Assembly (NCBI RefSeq): GCF_950295315.1
Contig: NC_080164.1
Location: 57,613,296 to 57,677,295 of the forward strand
Direction: 5' to 3'
Origin: Erinaceus europaeus
Lineage: Eukaryota; Chordata; Mammalia; Eulipotyphla; Erinaceidae
DNA length: 64,000 bases
In this document: positions 34,040 through 44,735 of the stretch, piece by piece
Layout of the letters: the number at the start of each line of letters is the position of its first letter
How positions within the stretch are numbered: the stretch's first letter is position 1
Position numbers and translations under genes: made by a program
The notes under the pieces: model-generated
Seen by the model: the letters and a program-made list of their open reading frames with translations, nothing else
What the model was told of the DNA's origin: nothing
Databases searched by the model: none

Positions 34040-34860
34040 CACTAGTCCTTTTGGAAAACCATATTGAGAGTTCTTAAATAAAAATCAAAATATTTTATGA
34101 TTCACCAATGACATTCTTAGGCATTTATCCAAAGGACTAGAAAACACTATTTTGAAAGGACATATGGACCCCTATATTCATCCTGTATTGTTCACAGACT
34201 AAATCTCTATCAACAGATGACTGGATAAAGAAGTTATGGAATAGGGGCCAGGTGATCATACAACTGGTTAAGTATATACTTTACCATGCTCAAGGACCTA
34301 GATTTAAGTCACTGATCCCCACCTACTAGGGCGAAGGGAGCCTTGAAGCAAGTACTGCCTATGTCTCTGTTTCTCTATATCTCCCTCTCCTCTGAAATTC
34401 TCTCTATTCTGTCACATAAAAAATTAAAAAGAGGGAAAAAATGGCCACTAGGAGCAAGGGATTCATTGTGCAGACACCAAACTCCAGTGATAAGCCTAGT
34501 GGAATATTACTCTCATTGTAAAGAATATGGAAGTCCTGCATGAGTAAAAATGAAAGGAGCATTCTACAAGAATCAGGCCAAGGTGACTGAAAATATGGGT
34601 AGAGACTCACTTCTAAATAGGGGTTGAAATAAAAATAATATAGAATCAGTGCATCATGAACAAGAATGGCTATATTTCCTCTTAGATAGACTTTGTGATC
34701 TGATACTACTGTCCTTAAAATTGTGTAAATGGGTAGGATTACATCTTGATTAAAATTTTCAGTTCTCTACAGGTTGAAGACTGACGGCTCAAGTCACTCT
34801 GTAGAAAAGGTGGCTAATTCAAACTTAATAAAATTTTCCCACTTGTTTAGAAAAACACTG
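34040..34860 (+). mobile_element. L1 ORF2 C-terminal fragment interrupted by a SINE-B
   Basis: 34040-34243 and 34501-34650 are consecutive ORF2 C-terminal segments on the plus strand. Beyond about 34650 the similarity becomes uncertain. Confidence 0.55.
34244..34500 (+). mobile_element. SINE-B, long form with 3' extension
   Basis: SINE-B head and body (ggccaggtgatcatacaact; 'gccttgaagcaagtactgcc'), A-rich linker, then the extra module 'atggccactaggagcaaggg' to 'ccagtgataagcctagtgg'. Confidence 0.8.
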
Positions 34861-34865
34861 TCTTC
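34849..34865. repeat. 17-bp target duplication of the compound insertion, left copy
   Basis: AGAAAAACACTGTCTTC here and AGAAAAACATTGTCTTC at 38402-38418 (16 of 17 identical) enclose SINE-C, Vingi and SINE-A together. Confidence 0.9.
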
Positions 34866-34939
34866 GGGCAGGGGTAGATAGCATAATGGTTATGCAATGA
34901 GACTCTCATGCCTGAGGCTTTAAAATCCCAAGTTCAATG
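34866..34939 (+). mobile_element. SINE-C, left part (interrupted by Vingi)
   Basis: The head 'gggcaggggtagatagcata' runs to 'cccaagttcaat'. The SINE resumes at 38018 with 'ccataagccagagctgagca' and ends in poly(A) near 38064. Compared with uninterrupted copies, about 11 bp (around CCCCTGCACCA) is missing at the break. Confidence 0.9.
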
Positions 34940-35008
34940 GGATGCATTGGATCGACCTTCCTGTGGTGCATCCCGTGAGTACCCATTCATTGGGGAAACT
35001 GACGATTC
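34940..35008 (+). ncRNA. Candidate HDV-like self-cleaving ribozyme at the Vingi 5' end
   Basis: Pairings read by eye. P1: 34940-34945 GGATGC with 34968-34973 GCATCC (a seventh pair, 34946-34967, is possible). P2: 34949-34954 GGATCG with 35003-35008 CGATTC (one G-U). P3: 34955-34957 ACC with 34965-34967 GGT, with a 7-nt L3 (34958-34964). P4: 34982-34985 CCCA with 34991-34994 TGGG. J4/2 contains C34999-T-G-A immediately before P2', fitting the C-N-R-A pattern of HDV-like ribozymes, so C34999 is the candidate catalytic base. Cleavage would fall just before G34940, the first base of the element, which is what such ribozymes do in R2, RTE and trypanosome ingi/L1Tc-type elements. Weak points: P1.1 supports only about one G-C pair, P4 is short, and J4/2 is slightly long. 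Confidence 0.6.
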
Positions 35009-35029
35009 TTCCTAGCCAACTGAATCCAC

Positions 35030-36679
35030 ATGGATCCCAGTCACTTTCAAAGCCAGCAACAAGCAGCTCCTGACAGCTTTCAAGCTGTTGGTCCTGCTCT
35101 TCGAGTCCTCCAACTTAATGTTATGGGGCTTTCCTTTGCCAAACGCGTTCTTATTGGTCAATTGGCTATACAGCATCAGGCAGATGTTATATGCCTACAA
35201 GAAACACATATAGCAGTCGATGAAGCTGCTCAATTCACCATCAGTGGATTCGATTTAATATGCTATAATCTCCATCCTAAACACAGCCGAGCCATCTACG
35301 CCAAATCGTATCTTGCAGACGTTTACCATACGGCCTCTTCGACCTTCTACGACTCCATTACTATTGGAACTATTCAGCTCGTCAATGTATATAAGCCTCC
35401 CAGTGCCTCATGGGATAATGAGGTCCTGCCTAGCCCGAATCACCCAGCCATTTACATTGGAGACTTTAATAGTCATCACCAAGACTGGGGATATTCCTCC
35501 ACTCGTGCTGACAGCTCTATCTTGGCAGACTGGGATTCAGCGAATGACCTCTCCCTATTATACAATCCCAAACAGCCAGGCTCTTTTCACAGTGCTAGAT
35601 GGAATAAAGACTCGTCACCCAACCTGTGCTGGATTAGCACAGTCAACGGCCAAGCCTTTCCCGCTATGAGACACGTTCTCAAGATCTTCCCGCACAGTCA
35701 TCACCGCCCAGCTATCATCCACATTGGTCTCCAGCTCCCACTGATTCTGTGCTCAGAGAAACTAAGATGGAACTTTCGGAAAGAAAACTGGCATCTGTTC
35801 AGTGATCTTACCAACAAATCTATTCCTGCAATTCCAATTAACTCTATCCCCTCTGAAGATTCCTACAGGCGCTTCCGCCAAGCCATCTTCAAAGCAGCTT
35901 CCCAAGCTATTCCTCGTGGGAGACGTGCTAACTATATGACTTGTCTTGATGCTGAATGTGAGCAACTACTAAAGCAGTATGATGAGTCGGGCGACCCAGA
36001 TGTGGCCAACCATCTCATTCCCTCACTGGATGCAGCACACCAAGCCCACTGGCAACAACTCACGGAAAGTCTGAACTTCACCCACTCAAGTAGGAAGGCC
36101 TGGAAGCTTCTTCATAGTCTGGGTGCTGGTAGCCAACCCTCTCCCGTCTCCCATCCTCCCGTATCTCCAAACTCAGTGGCCAGTCACCTAACTCAAGTTG
36201 GACGTGCTAAAATCGACCCTGTCTGGAAAAGAGAAATTTCCCATGAGTGGTCATCCCACTTCCATTTATCTTGTCCATCTCCAAAACTCTCTCCCTTTAC
36301 ACTGTCTGAACTGGAAGACGCTTTGAAGAGGGTTAAACCGGGAACGGCTGCTGGCTATGATAACATCACCCCAGAATTCATTCTTAACTTGGGCCCCGTG
36401 GCAAAGAAGTGGCTCACTACATTCCTGTCCCACATCTTGGAATCTGAATCTATGCCCAAAATATGGCGTCATGAGAAGATAATAGCAGTTTTGAAATCAA
36501 AGAAAGACCCAACACTGGCAGCCAGCTATAGACCAATTTCTCTCCTCTCCGTGTGTTACAAACTCCTTGAGAGGCTGCGTCTGTCACAAATTTCTCCTCT
36601 TACAGAGAAATTGCTATCACCCGCCCAAGCTGGTTTCCGCCCAGGAAGATCTACCTGCGAACAAGCCCTGGCCCTCTGA
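35030..36679 (+). pseudogene. Vingi ORF, N-terminal part: endonuclease and start of RT (549 codons, ends at an in-frame TGA)
   Basis: APE-type endonuclease signatures occur in order: L-N30, Q-E58-T, N-V-Y-K-P-P (119-124), G-D145-F-N147, S-P-N (196-198) and H-S-H-H-R-P (222-227). In related endonucleases S-P-D and S-D-H are usual at the last two sites, so the third residue of S-P-N may be a damaged catalytic Asp. RT domain begins near 430: 'VKPGTAAGYDNI' (435-446), 'SYRPISLLSVCYK' (499-511), 'QAGFRPGRST' (533-542). TGA at 36677-36679 stops it; the same frame then continues through RT motif A. The start is the first ATG after the candidate ribozyme and is shared with the deletion derivative. 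In an active element this protein would nick target DNA and prime reverse transcription there. Confidence 0.88.
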
Positions 36680-38010
36680 ACTTACATTGAAAATGGATTC
36701 CAGAAGAATTTAAAGACAGGTGCTGTCTTTGTTGATTTCATAGCAGCCTATGACACGGTCTGGCACCATGGTCTCCTAGTCAAGATCTCTAGATGCCTGC
36801 CTCCATGGGTGGCCAACACTATATTGTTTCTTCTCAAAACAGAAGATTCCGGGTGCATCTGGGTGACAAGTCTAGCAGATGGAGACTTGTCTCAAGTGGC
36901 CTCCCCCAGGGCTCTGTTCTGGCTCCTATGCTATTTAATATTTACATCAATGACCTCCCAGAAACTTCTTCAAGGAAGTTCATCTACTCCAATGACATCT
37001 GCTGTGCAACTCAGGCATCCAAGTTCGAAATCCTCGAGGAAACACTAACGAAAGACATGTCTCTGATATCTGATTACTGTAAAAAATGTCGACTAATCCC
37101 TAGCACTGCAAAAACGGTATCATCTGTTTTCCATCTACACCATGCCTCGGTCTCGCGTGAGCTTAATGTGCAGCTTGACGATACGAGAATCCGGCATGAA
37201 GCCTAGCCAGTCTATCTTGGCGTTACTCTCGATCGCACTCTGTCATTTCACGAACATCTCATAAAAACTGCAGCAAAGGTGGGCGCGAGGAATAACATCA
37301 TTGCAAGACTGGCCAGCTCCTCATGGGGCACGAGCACTTCCACACTACGATCATCATCTCTGGCATTATGCTATTCCACTGCAGAATACTGTGCCCCAGT
37401 ATGGTTCCGTAGCCCCCATGTCCACTTGGTCGATTCCAAATTATATTCCTCCATGAGGATAATTTCTGGAACCATCCATTCCACCCCGGTTCCATGGCTG
37501 CCAGTTCTTAGCAACATCACCCCGCCAGATATTCGTCGGGATGCGGCATCATCTAAGTTCATTTCCCACGTCTGCGCTCAACCGGACCTGCCAATATACG
37601 CAGATATCTTTGCCCACCCAGTTCAACGCTTGACATCTCGTCATCCAATCTGGTCTCCTACGCCTACACTGAACTTCTCTGTTCCAGACTCTTGGTAACA
37701 GAGTTGGCAGTCAGCTGAGGTAAAGAACAAACACCTCATCACAGACCCCTGCAAGCGTCAACCCGGCTTTGACCTAGCACGTTATGATTGGGCCCTCCTC
37801 AATTGCTATAGAACAGGCCATGGCCGGTGCGCATCTATGTTCCATCGCTGGGGAACCAGAGAGGACCCGAACTGCCCCTGCGGCTACAGACAGAGTATGA
37901 CCCACATAGTCAATGACTGCCACCTCCCCAGATTCAAAGGAGGTCTCGAAACTTTACATCAGGCTCAACCTGAAGCTGTTGACTGGCTACAGAAGAAGGG
38001 CAAACGCTAG
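36680..38010 (+). pseudogene. Vingi ORF, C-terminal part: RT core, thumb and CCHC motif, frameshifted and stopped
   Basis: The original frame runs from 36680 to about 36836 and contains motif A (V-D-F-x-A-A-Y-D). Loss of one base in an A-run at about 36836-36839 moves the rest to the next frame. RT motif B region (G-L-P-Q-G-S-V-L-A-P) follows near 36906-36935. The catalytic box at 36985-36996 reads Y-S-N-D instead of [FY]-x-D-D, the first Asp codon having become AAT. Further stops are TAG at 37204-37206 and TAA at 37696-37698. A C-x-C-x7-H-x4-C motif (37873-37920), common at the C-terminus of such elements, is intact. The frame ends with TAG at 38008-38010, seven bases before the element's 3' end. 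Confidence 0.85.
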
Positions 38011-38017
38011 AAGAAGA

Positions 38018-38064
38018 ACCATAAGCCAGAGCTGAGCAGTGCTCTGGTAAAAAAAAAAAAAAAA
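38018..38064 (+). mobile_element. SINE-C, right part with poly(A)
   Basis: 'ccataagccagagctgagca' and 'gtgctctggt' followed by A15. Completes the SINE-C that begins at 34866. Confidence 0.9.
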
Positions 38065-38087
38065 TGCCCTGTTTTTTTTTCCCCCAA

Positions 38088-38401
38088 GGGTTTGTTGGGG
38101 CTTGGTGCCTGCACTATGAATTCACTGCTCCTGTAGGCTTTTTTTTTTCCCCCTTTTGTTGCCCCTGTTGATTGTTGTTATTATTTCTGTTATTGCTGTC
38201 GTTGTTCTTGGATAAGACAGAGAGAAATGGAGAGAGGAGGGGAAGACAGAGATGGAGAGAGAAAAGACACCTGCAGACCTGCTTCACCACTTGTGAAGTG
38301 ACTCCCCTGCAGGTGCAGAGCTAGGAGCTTGAACAGGGATCCTTACCCTGGTCCTTGCAGGTTGCACCATGTGCTCTTAACCCGCTGCAGTACTGGCCCA
38401 C
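38088..38401 (-). mobile_element. SINE-A, long form, inserted at the SINE-C tail
   Basis: Minus strand: extension at the left (ttggtgcctgcactatgaat), linker with (TTG)n, 'gagaggaggggaagacagag' body, and a head ending 'gctcttaacccgctgcagta'. It lies inside the 17-bp duplication of SINE-C (right copy 38402-38418), so it entered the SINE-C tail later. Confidence 0.9.
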
Positions 38402-38418
38402 AGAAAAACATTGTCTTC

Positions 38419-40842
38419 CAATATAGTCTTATGGAATATTTAGTGAATTCAAGGAATAAATTTAAGCTGCTTCAATTTATTTAGAAAGTTTAAGAGGTTT
38501 GTGTTTGTTTTGTTTTCAATTAATCTTTAATGTGTATATTTTATTTTTCTTCTCTCTTGTGTTCTGTTGCCTACCAAAATTCTCCTGTGTATTCTGAAGT
38601 ATTGAAAATTCCATCTTTGTTGGTCTTAAAAGTCATATTTTTTTTCAAACAATCTAGAAATAGCAAAGGAAGACACACTTTGACTTTTTATGTGTCTAAA
38701 GTTGCTTCAGGATCTTAGATAGTCATTTTAGTATTAGTCTGTGTCAGGTAAAAAAAGAAATCAGAGGTAAAAATTCATCCCATCCATTAATCACCCAATA
38801 AAATTAATTAGTTAATTAATTAATATTAATTCATGTATATATCTTGCTTGAATTCCTAGCTGAAAATACATTTTAAAATGTATTCTATAATGTTCTATTT
38901 GTCTTTTATCATAAAAAATACTACTACAAAAAAACATGTTGCGTGTCCTTGATGTCCCATGCCTCCTCATACACACCTACCTAGCTGTAAAATTTACAGG
39001 GTTCCTGTTTTTGTAAGTGTACAGGGTTCCTGTTCTTGTAAACTAGTTCTTACCCTGGGCATAGGGTAAATTTTGTGTATTAGTCTTTTCCTGTCTACTC
39101 CTCCAAGGCTGAATGTGGGATATTAAGACTTTTAGAATACCACTCCCTGTACTCAAGCTACCTAAAGCGTACAGATGGAATAACCATTAAGTATATTTCT
39201 ACATAATTGAGTGTTTACCAACAAAAAAGACTATCTAATGTATGGTCCTGTTTCCCAGAATTTCTGTAGAGGGAGACCAAGCTAATAATCATTAAAGATA
39301 TATTTGCTCAGATAGTTATATACACCAACTCTTTTTCTGAAATCCTAATTTTAAATTGGTTTAAAATCAACTGGATAACTACTTCAGCAGGAATGAAAGC
39401 TATCAGAAATGTGGTTGAAAATAAATTTTAATTTTCAGTTTGAAAGGGCACATCTCCTGAATAGTTTTAGTTGTTCATATTTGAAATAAATACAAAATAA
39501 TACCTAAAAATTAACTTTTGTTTCTACATATTAACAAGTTGATGGAAAAATCTATCTCCTAAGCTTGGGAATATTTCCATTATTCATCATATTAAACTGT
39601 TATCATTTATGAATTGTATTGATAGTTGTTAAAACTGTTAAAAATATCTATGGTATTGAATGGTGTCAACAATTTTTCCTTTTAAAAACATTTTTGTTCA
39701 TACAAAAATAATTGTGTTGTTAAATAAATAAATACCTTTACTTTTTTTTTTTCATTTAGACAGAAAGAGACAGCATACTTACTAAGATAGAATTAAAAGA
39801 AGCCTTCATGGTTGGTTATTTTGAAGAACCACTTTTTTGGTAACTATACCTTTACATACACTGACATCCTGCAATTTTTTTTCTTCAAAAGACATAAATG
39901 TAACTTATAATAAAAGGGGGCAGTGCAAGACAAGAAGAGTATCAGAGAAACGCACCAGAAAAGGTTAGTGATGAGCGTGGGCAACTAATTTCACTCGTGC
40001 TATATTTCTACCTAAAACTTGTTCTTCAATTAGGCCCAAAAGGTCTAGACAAAGGCCATTTCTTATCACTAAAGTGCATTCGAACCAGAACCCTGGGTAT
40101 TTTTCACAAGAGCATTTTTTGATTTATAGTAGGGGAAGCAATGGGATGTGGGCCAGATTCCATTTCCCTGCACTCATAAGCTATTTTCCCTAAGGCCTGC
40201 AAGCACCGCTTATGAATAGCTAGGAACCAAATTTGCCCCTTTTAAAATATTATTGCATTGTCCACCATAATGATAGTAATAACCTTGTAATGAGTGTGCA
40301 TAGAGCCAAGCCAGTACAAAACTCAGAATGAGCCACACTCCTTGCCTCTGCATAGTGCATACCAAAGAGCCCCTTCCACTTCCCATTAGGGCAGTCACTA
40401 TTCAAAAAGGTTGGTGATCACTTTCTTTCTGACTTTCTGGCCACTGGCCATGAATATTGAAAGTTGTTATCATCCTAGGCTACCCATTTTCTTTTCCAGA
40501 AGCCTTTAATGCTTACAGTAAGTATACTACCTTGTAACCTTCGCAATCTGAAATAATGTCAACTGGCCATTCCTTAAAGTACCCTCAGAAAAAAGTCATA
40601 TTTGGTACCTAATAATGAAGTAAAAGCTTCAGCTAATTCCACTGAAGTAGAAATCCTTCTACTGATTTCTTTCTCCACTTATACAGAAAAATTTACATTA
40701 ATTCACCTAAACTCTGGCATCTATACTCACACCTCAATGGCTATATTCTTCTACTGTTAACCTCACATTAGTTTTCAAACTGGTAATCAGATGATTCATT
40801 AATGATCACCACTTCAAAAAAGGGCCTAGTACGGACTTCAGT
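38419..40842. other. Unassigned, no gene seen
   Basis: AT-rich, mostly single-copy-looking. It includes a tandem 25-bp duplication (38996-39020 and 39021-39045, ACAGGGTTCCTGTTTTTGTA core). No exon-like frame recognised. Confidence 0.45.
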
Positions 40843-41096
40843 TTTTTGCCTCCAAGGTATTTCTGGGGCTTGGTGCATGCACTACAAATCCACTGCCATA
40901 ATTTTTCCATTGTTGTTGCTTTTGTTTTTGTTGGTGCTGCTGTTGTTGTTGGATAGGACAGAGAGAAATTGAGAGAGGAGAGGGAGAGAGAGAGGGATAG
41001 AAAGACAGAACCTATAGACCTGCTTCACTGCTTGCGAAGCTAACTCAGATCTTTGCGCTGGTCCTTAAAGCTTAGCACTATGTATGCATGTACCTC
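40843..41096 (-). mobile_element. SINE-A, long form with 3' extension
   Basis: 'ggggcttggtgcatgcacta' extension, (TTG)n linker, purine-rich body and a decayed head. Confidence 0.8.
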
Positions 41097-41110
41097 GGGG
41101 GGGGGGGGGG
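41097..41110 (+). repeat. G14 homopolymer
   Basis: Fourteen consecutive G at the edge of the SINE. Homopolymers this long are often miscounted in assemblies. Confidence 0.9.
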
Positions 41111-41279
41111 TTCCGCTCAGTGGCTTCAAAATTTGAATCAACATAAAATAGTATCTAATGAAGATGTTTACAGTGAATCAAAGTAAAAGAAGGCTGTTAA
41201 GGGAAAAGTAGAAAAGAGACAAAAGATAATGCAAGGATAAAGACAAAATAACCAGTTGATCTTCAGAGCAAGAGGAGTT

Positions 41280-41355
41280 ACTGATGCTATTCTTTGAAAT
41301 GATCAGCTTTTCTGTTAAACTGATGCTATTCTCTGAAATGATAAACTTTTCAGAT
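41280..41355. repeat. 39-bp imperfect tandem duplication
   Basis: 'actgatgctattctttgaaa' and 'actgatgctattctctgaaa' start two units at 41280 and 41319. Confidence 0.9.
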
Positions 41356-41518
41356 AATTTATGAGGTAATAAGAGATGAGAATATATGAAAAAAGTTCAT
41401 TGGCTCTATATTAATTTAATAGACAAAATTACTATGTTAAGTATCTTCTAAAGTTTTGTCTCTTGGAACTCTATTATGGTGGTGATCCTGATCCAGTTAC
41501 CAAGCAATGCCAGAAAAC

Positions 41519-41690
41519 CGGTAGGTCTGGAGAAATAGTACAATGGTTAAGCAAAACTCTTTCATGCTTGAGACTCTGAGGTTCCTGGTTAAATCCCCAA
41601 TACAACCATAAACCAAAGCTGAGTAGTGCTCTCTTTTCTGTCTCTGTTTTGCTTTCTCTCCCCTTCCCTTTCCTTTCTCTCTCATCAAAA
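41519..41690 (+). mobile_element. SINE-C variant with pyrimidine-rich 3' part
   Basis: 'agaaatagtacaatggttaa' head, 'aaccaaagctgagtagtgct' core, then a CT-rich tail instead of poly(A). Confidence 0.75.
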
Positions 41691-41694
41691 TTGA

Positions 41695-42015
41695 GTTAAG
41701 TACTAATTTCTGGATTTCTTCTTCTTCAAACTTAGTTTTTGCATAAAGAAACACCACCAACTTTTGTATGCTAATTTTGTAGCCTGACACCGTACTATAT
41801 TGCCTGATAATTTTCAGGAGCTTCCTACTGGACTATTTAGGTTTTTCTATGTATATTATCATATCATTTGCAAATAGTGACAGTTTGACTTCTCTTCCAA
41901 TCTGTATCCTATTAATTCCTTGCCTGATTGCCATGGCAAGAACTTCCAACACTGTGTTGAATAGTAATAGTGATAGTGGGCAGCCCTGCCTAGAACCCGA
42001 TTTAAGTGGGAAAAA
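41695..42015 (-). mobile_element. L1 ORF2 fragment (RT region)
   Basis: The minus strand matches the RT catalytic neighbourhood of ORF2; the box near 41868-41880 reads F-A-N-D rather than F-A-D-D. No 3'UTR nearby. Confidence 0.8.
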
Positions 42016-42299
42016 TGAAAACTTTGGTGATGGTGATGCTTGATTAAATTAACAAATACTTTCAAAAGAGTTAAGTGTTTATAGTAAAAATTAACCAAAC
42101 CATTGCATTACTTCTTTCTTAAAATTGCTTTTTATATTTAGTTGCCCTAAATCAAAGCTGTGACTGAAGAGGCATATGGCAGATATGAAATCAGTAACTT
42201 AGACATTTTCTTAAATCTCTAACTTTGTTTAGGAATGCTGTGGTTGTTCAGAAATATTCTTCACATCAGAGATAAATATCTGGAATTGGCTTATTTTTA

Positions 42300-42592
42300 A
42301 AATTTTTTTAATTTTTTGCCTCTAGGGTTATCGCTAGGGCTTGGTGCCTGAACGACAAATACATTGCTTCTGCAGTCTTTTTTTTTTTTAATTGCTTAGA
42401 TAGAACAGAGAGAAATTGAGAAGGAAGGGGAAGATAGAGAGGGAGAGGGAAAGACACCTACAGACCTACTTCACTGCTTGTGAAGTGACCCCCTCTGCAG
42501 GTGGGGAGCTGGGGGTCTCAAACCGGGATCCTTGATCAGGTCCTTGTACTTTGTACTATGTCCACTTAACCCGGTGTGCCATCTTACAGCCC
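42300..42592 (-). mobile_element. SINE-A, long form with 3' extension
   Basis: Extension 'gggcttggtgcctgaacgac', linker, 'agaaattgagaaggaagggg', 'aagtgaccccctctgcaggt' and a head ending 'cacttaacccggtgtgccat'. Flanking TGGAATTGGCTTATTTTT / TGGAATTGACTTTTTTT is a decayed target duplication. Confidence 0.9.
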
Positions 42593-42595
42593 TGG

Positions 42596-43874
42596 AATTG
42601 ACTTTTTTTAAGTGATTATTTTTATGTGTATGGTGCATGAAAGACCCAAATTCTTTAAAGCTTTTCATACAGGCAAGCTTATGAAAATAAGTACATGCAG
42701 ATCTCAGCTTTTAGATAATGTTCTAAAAGTCTAAATCATAATTATAAGTTTATCTTAAAGTTACTAATGGTTCTGAGAATTACATGTTTTCATAGGTTTA
42801 AACATGATTGCTGTGCCTTATTAATCATAGCTAGATAAATTAGCAGTGCCATCTGACAATAATATACCCTAGCTGATTGACTTCATATACATATACTTTC
42901 TGAAAACAGTTGCATTATAAATGAGAGACTTACAGAGGGCAAGTGTAATATGCAGAATTTTCTCTTCATTTATTGCTTTGTTGTTTCACATCATTATTTC
43001 AGCTTGGAGTTGCAGAATATGACCATCTAGCCAATGGAAGTCTGGCTGAACTTCCTAGTGGTATATTTTTACTGAAGTTCAGTCTGATAATAAGGATATC
43101 ACACAGTATAAAACATGACAGAAAGCAGTGAAGTGTTTCTAAAGTAACACACAACTTTCTCTGAGCCATTAACCCTACTTTGTTCAACCTTCATAAACTA
43201 TATAAGTGTCCTAAACAGGGAAAAAAATGTTGAATGGATACCAACCAGAACTTTTTTTTTTTTTTATTTGAGTATAATCTATCACCTTTCCCCCCATGGT
43301 AGTAAAGAATGAAGCTGTATCTCAGAATTTTTTTTAACATGACATATTAACTTCTCAGTGTTTTGGAAGATCTAGTTTGCCCTCCTGGATGCTTACGAAG
43401 TTACTTTTTTCAACTCACCTGAAGTTGATCTCATTAATAAAAGAATGACTTTACAGGAAAGTCTGTAAATTATGCTTTGACTCAGAATTGCAAGAGTTAG
43501 CTTTTTTCTGGCCTGATGATAAATTTCTTAAACATTAAACTTACTTTACCAAGCATTACACCTGACACTCTCTCATAAATTTTGCATTTATTTTAACTTA
43601 TTTTAATGTTATGTGGGTTTGGTTTAAAATATTATATCATAGTTTCTGAAGTTGAATATTCTCAGACATACATTACTTGTAGGAATGCCAAAACCTCCTA
43701 AAATGTCATTTTACTTATAAAAACATTAGTTATGATCCCTTTTGAGTTTTTTTACTTGTTTGCCTATTTATTATTCACTTTGTATATATTGAAACCAGCC
43801 ATGCAGTTGTATTCTTTTTATGAGTGTACAATTATGTTTTGACAGGCTATTATTGGAAGCACTTTGTATTTATT
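42596..43874. other. Unassigned, no gene seen
   Basis: AT-rich; a T13 run at 43252-43265. No element recognised. Confidence 0.45.
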
Positions 43875-44110
43875 TATTAATTTACTTTTGTAGAAGCAGG
43901 CCTTCTGAATGCATGATTTCACTACTCTCAGGCTACTTTGTTTTCAGATAAAGAGACAGGGCTATGTAAAAATAGAGACAGAAACAGAGAGAGAGAGACA
44001 GAGAGAGAGAGACATCATAGCACCAAAGCCATCGGGACCTTCCATGAGGTGCCAAAATTTGACAAATCACACAGTTTACATGGTGAGCTATCTGTCTGAT
44101 TCCTGGAAAC
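43875..44110 (-). mobile_element. Old tRNA-type SINE (SINE-E group) with (GA)n
   Basis: Purine-rich (GA)n segment at 43980-44012, then 'agcaccaaagccatcgggac'. A decayed head near 44080-44110. Confidence 0.45.
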
Positions 44111-44579
44111 ACATTTTTATATATCTGATATGCCACACTCACACTAGGCATCATAATCCAGTCAGGCAGAATCATTTCAGAAGGCAACATAGTATATTAT
44201 ATACAAAGGCCACATACATTCTAGTTGGGCCAGTTTTTCATAGATGTCACTTTGTTGAGAAAAAAACAAAAGCAATGCAAATGGAAATAGTACTTGTCAG
44301 CTAGCTGCATCTTCTTGAGAACATTCCTTTCCATAGCAGTACAGTATAGGCCTTACCCTTATGCACCAGTTGTACACTGACACTTAACTCATCTGCTATG
44401 ACTGAATTGGTAGGTAACCAGCTAAAACAATTGACAAATTCAGTGAGAAAGCACAGGCTTGAAATAACCAGTTTCCTCAATCTAGTCAGTAGATGAACAA
44501 CAAATGGTAAAAATTAAGATAGTTGCACAATGATTCTGTTAAGGATATCAAAACAGGTTTGACACTAAAGTTAACAAAC
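44111..44579. other. Unassigned
   Basis: Nothing recognised. Confidence 0.4.
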
Positions 44580-44735
44580 ATTTGCTTTTAAGTTAGAGCC
44601 AGAGAAAGAGTGTGTAAAACTCCACAGTGGCAAAGCTTCCTTCAATGTGGTGGGGGCCCTGTTTAAACCTGGGTAGCTTGCTTGGCAAAACAAGTACACT
44701 ATGCTAGTGAGCTAATTTGCTGGCCTGACAATAAG
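44580..44735 (-). mobile_element. Old tRNA-type SINE (SINE-E group)
   Basis: 'agagccagagaaagagtgtg', 'aagcttccttcaatgtggtg', and a head 'agtgagctaatttgctggcc'. Same family as 46785-46948. Confidence 0.65.

Larger units (their letters stand above)
34940..38017 (+). mobile_element. Vingi non-LTR retrotransposon, near full length (3,078 bp), defective
   Basis: It encodes an APE-type endonuclease followed by a reverse transcriptase and a C-terminal CCHC motif, and lacks an RNase H domain. This is the Vingi organisation; Vingi was described as a hedgehog-specific lineage among mammals. The 5' end coincides to the base with the 5' end of the deletion derivative at 53865, and the 3' end (short GAA repeat, no poly(A)) coincides with the derivative's 3' end, so both termini look complete. 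A 90-nt 5' leader precedes the ATG at 35030. The copy is dead: internal stops, one frameshift and a changed catalytic Asp. It lies inside a SINE-C, with no visible target duplication. Confidence 0.92.

Noticed and set aside
34040..34243. Third twin-primed L1 (opposed arms at 34.04 kb)
   Set aside because: The plus-strand arm continues past the position where the minus arm begins and resumes after a SINE-B, so two independent L1 insertions are at least as likely.
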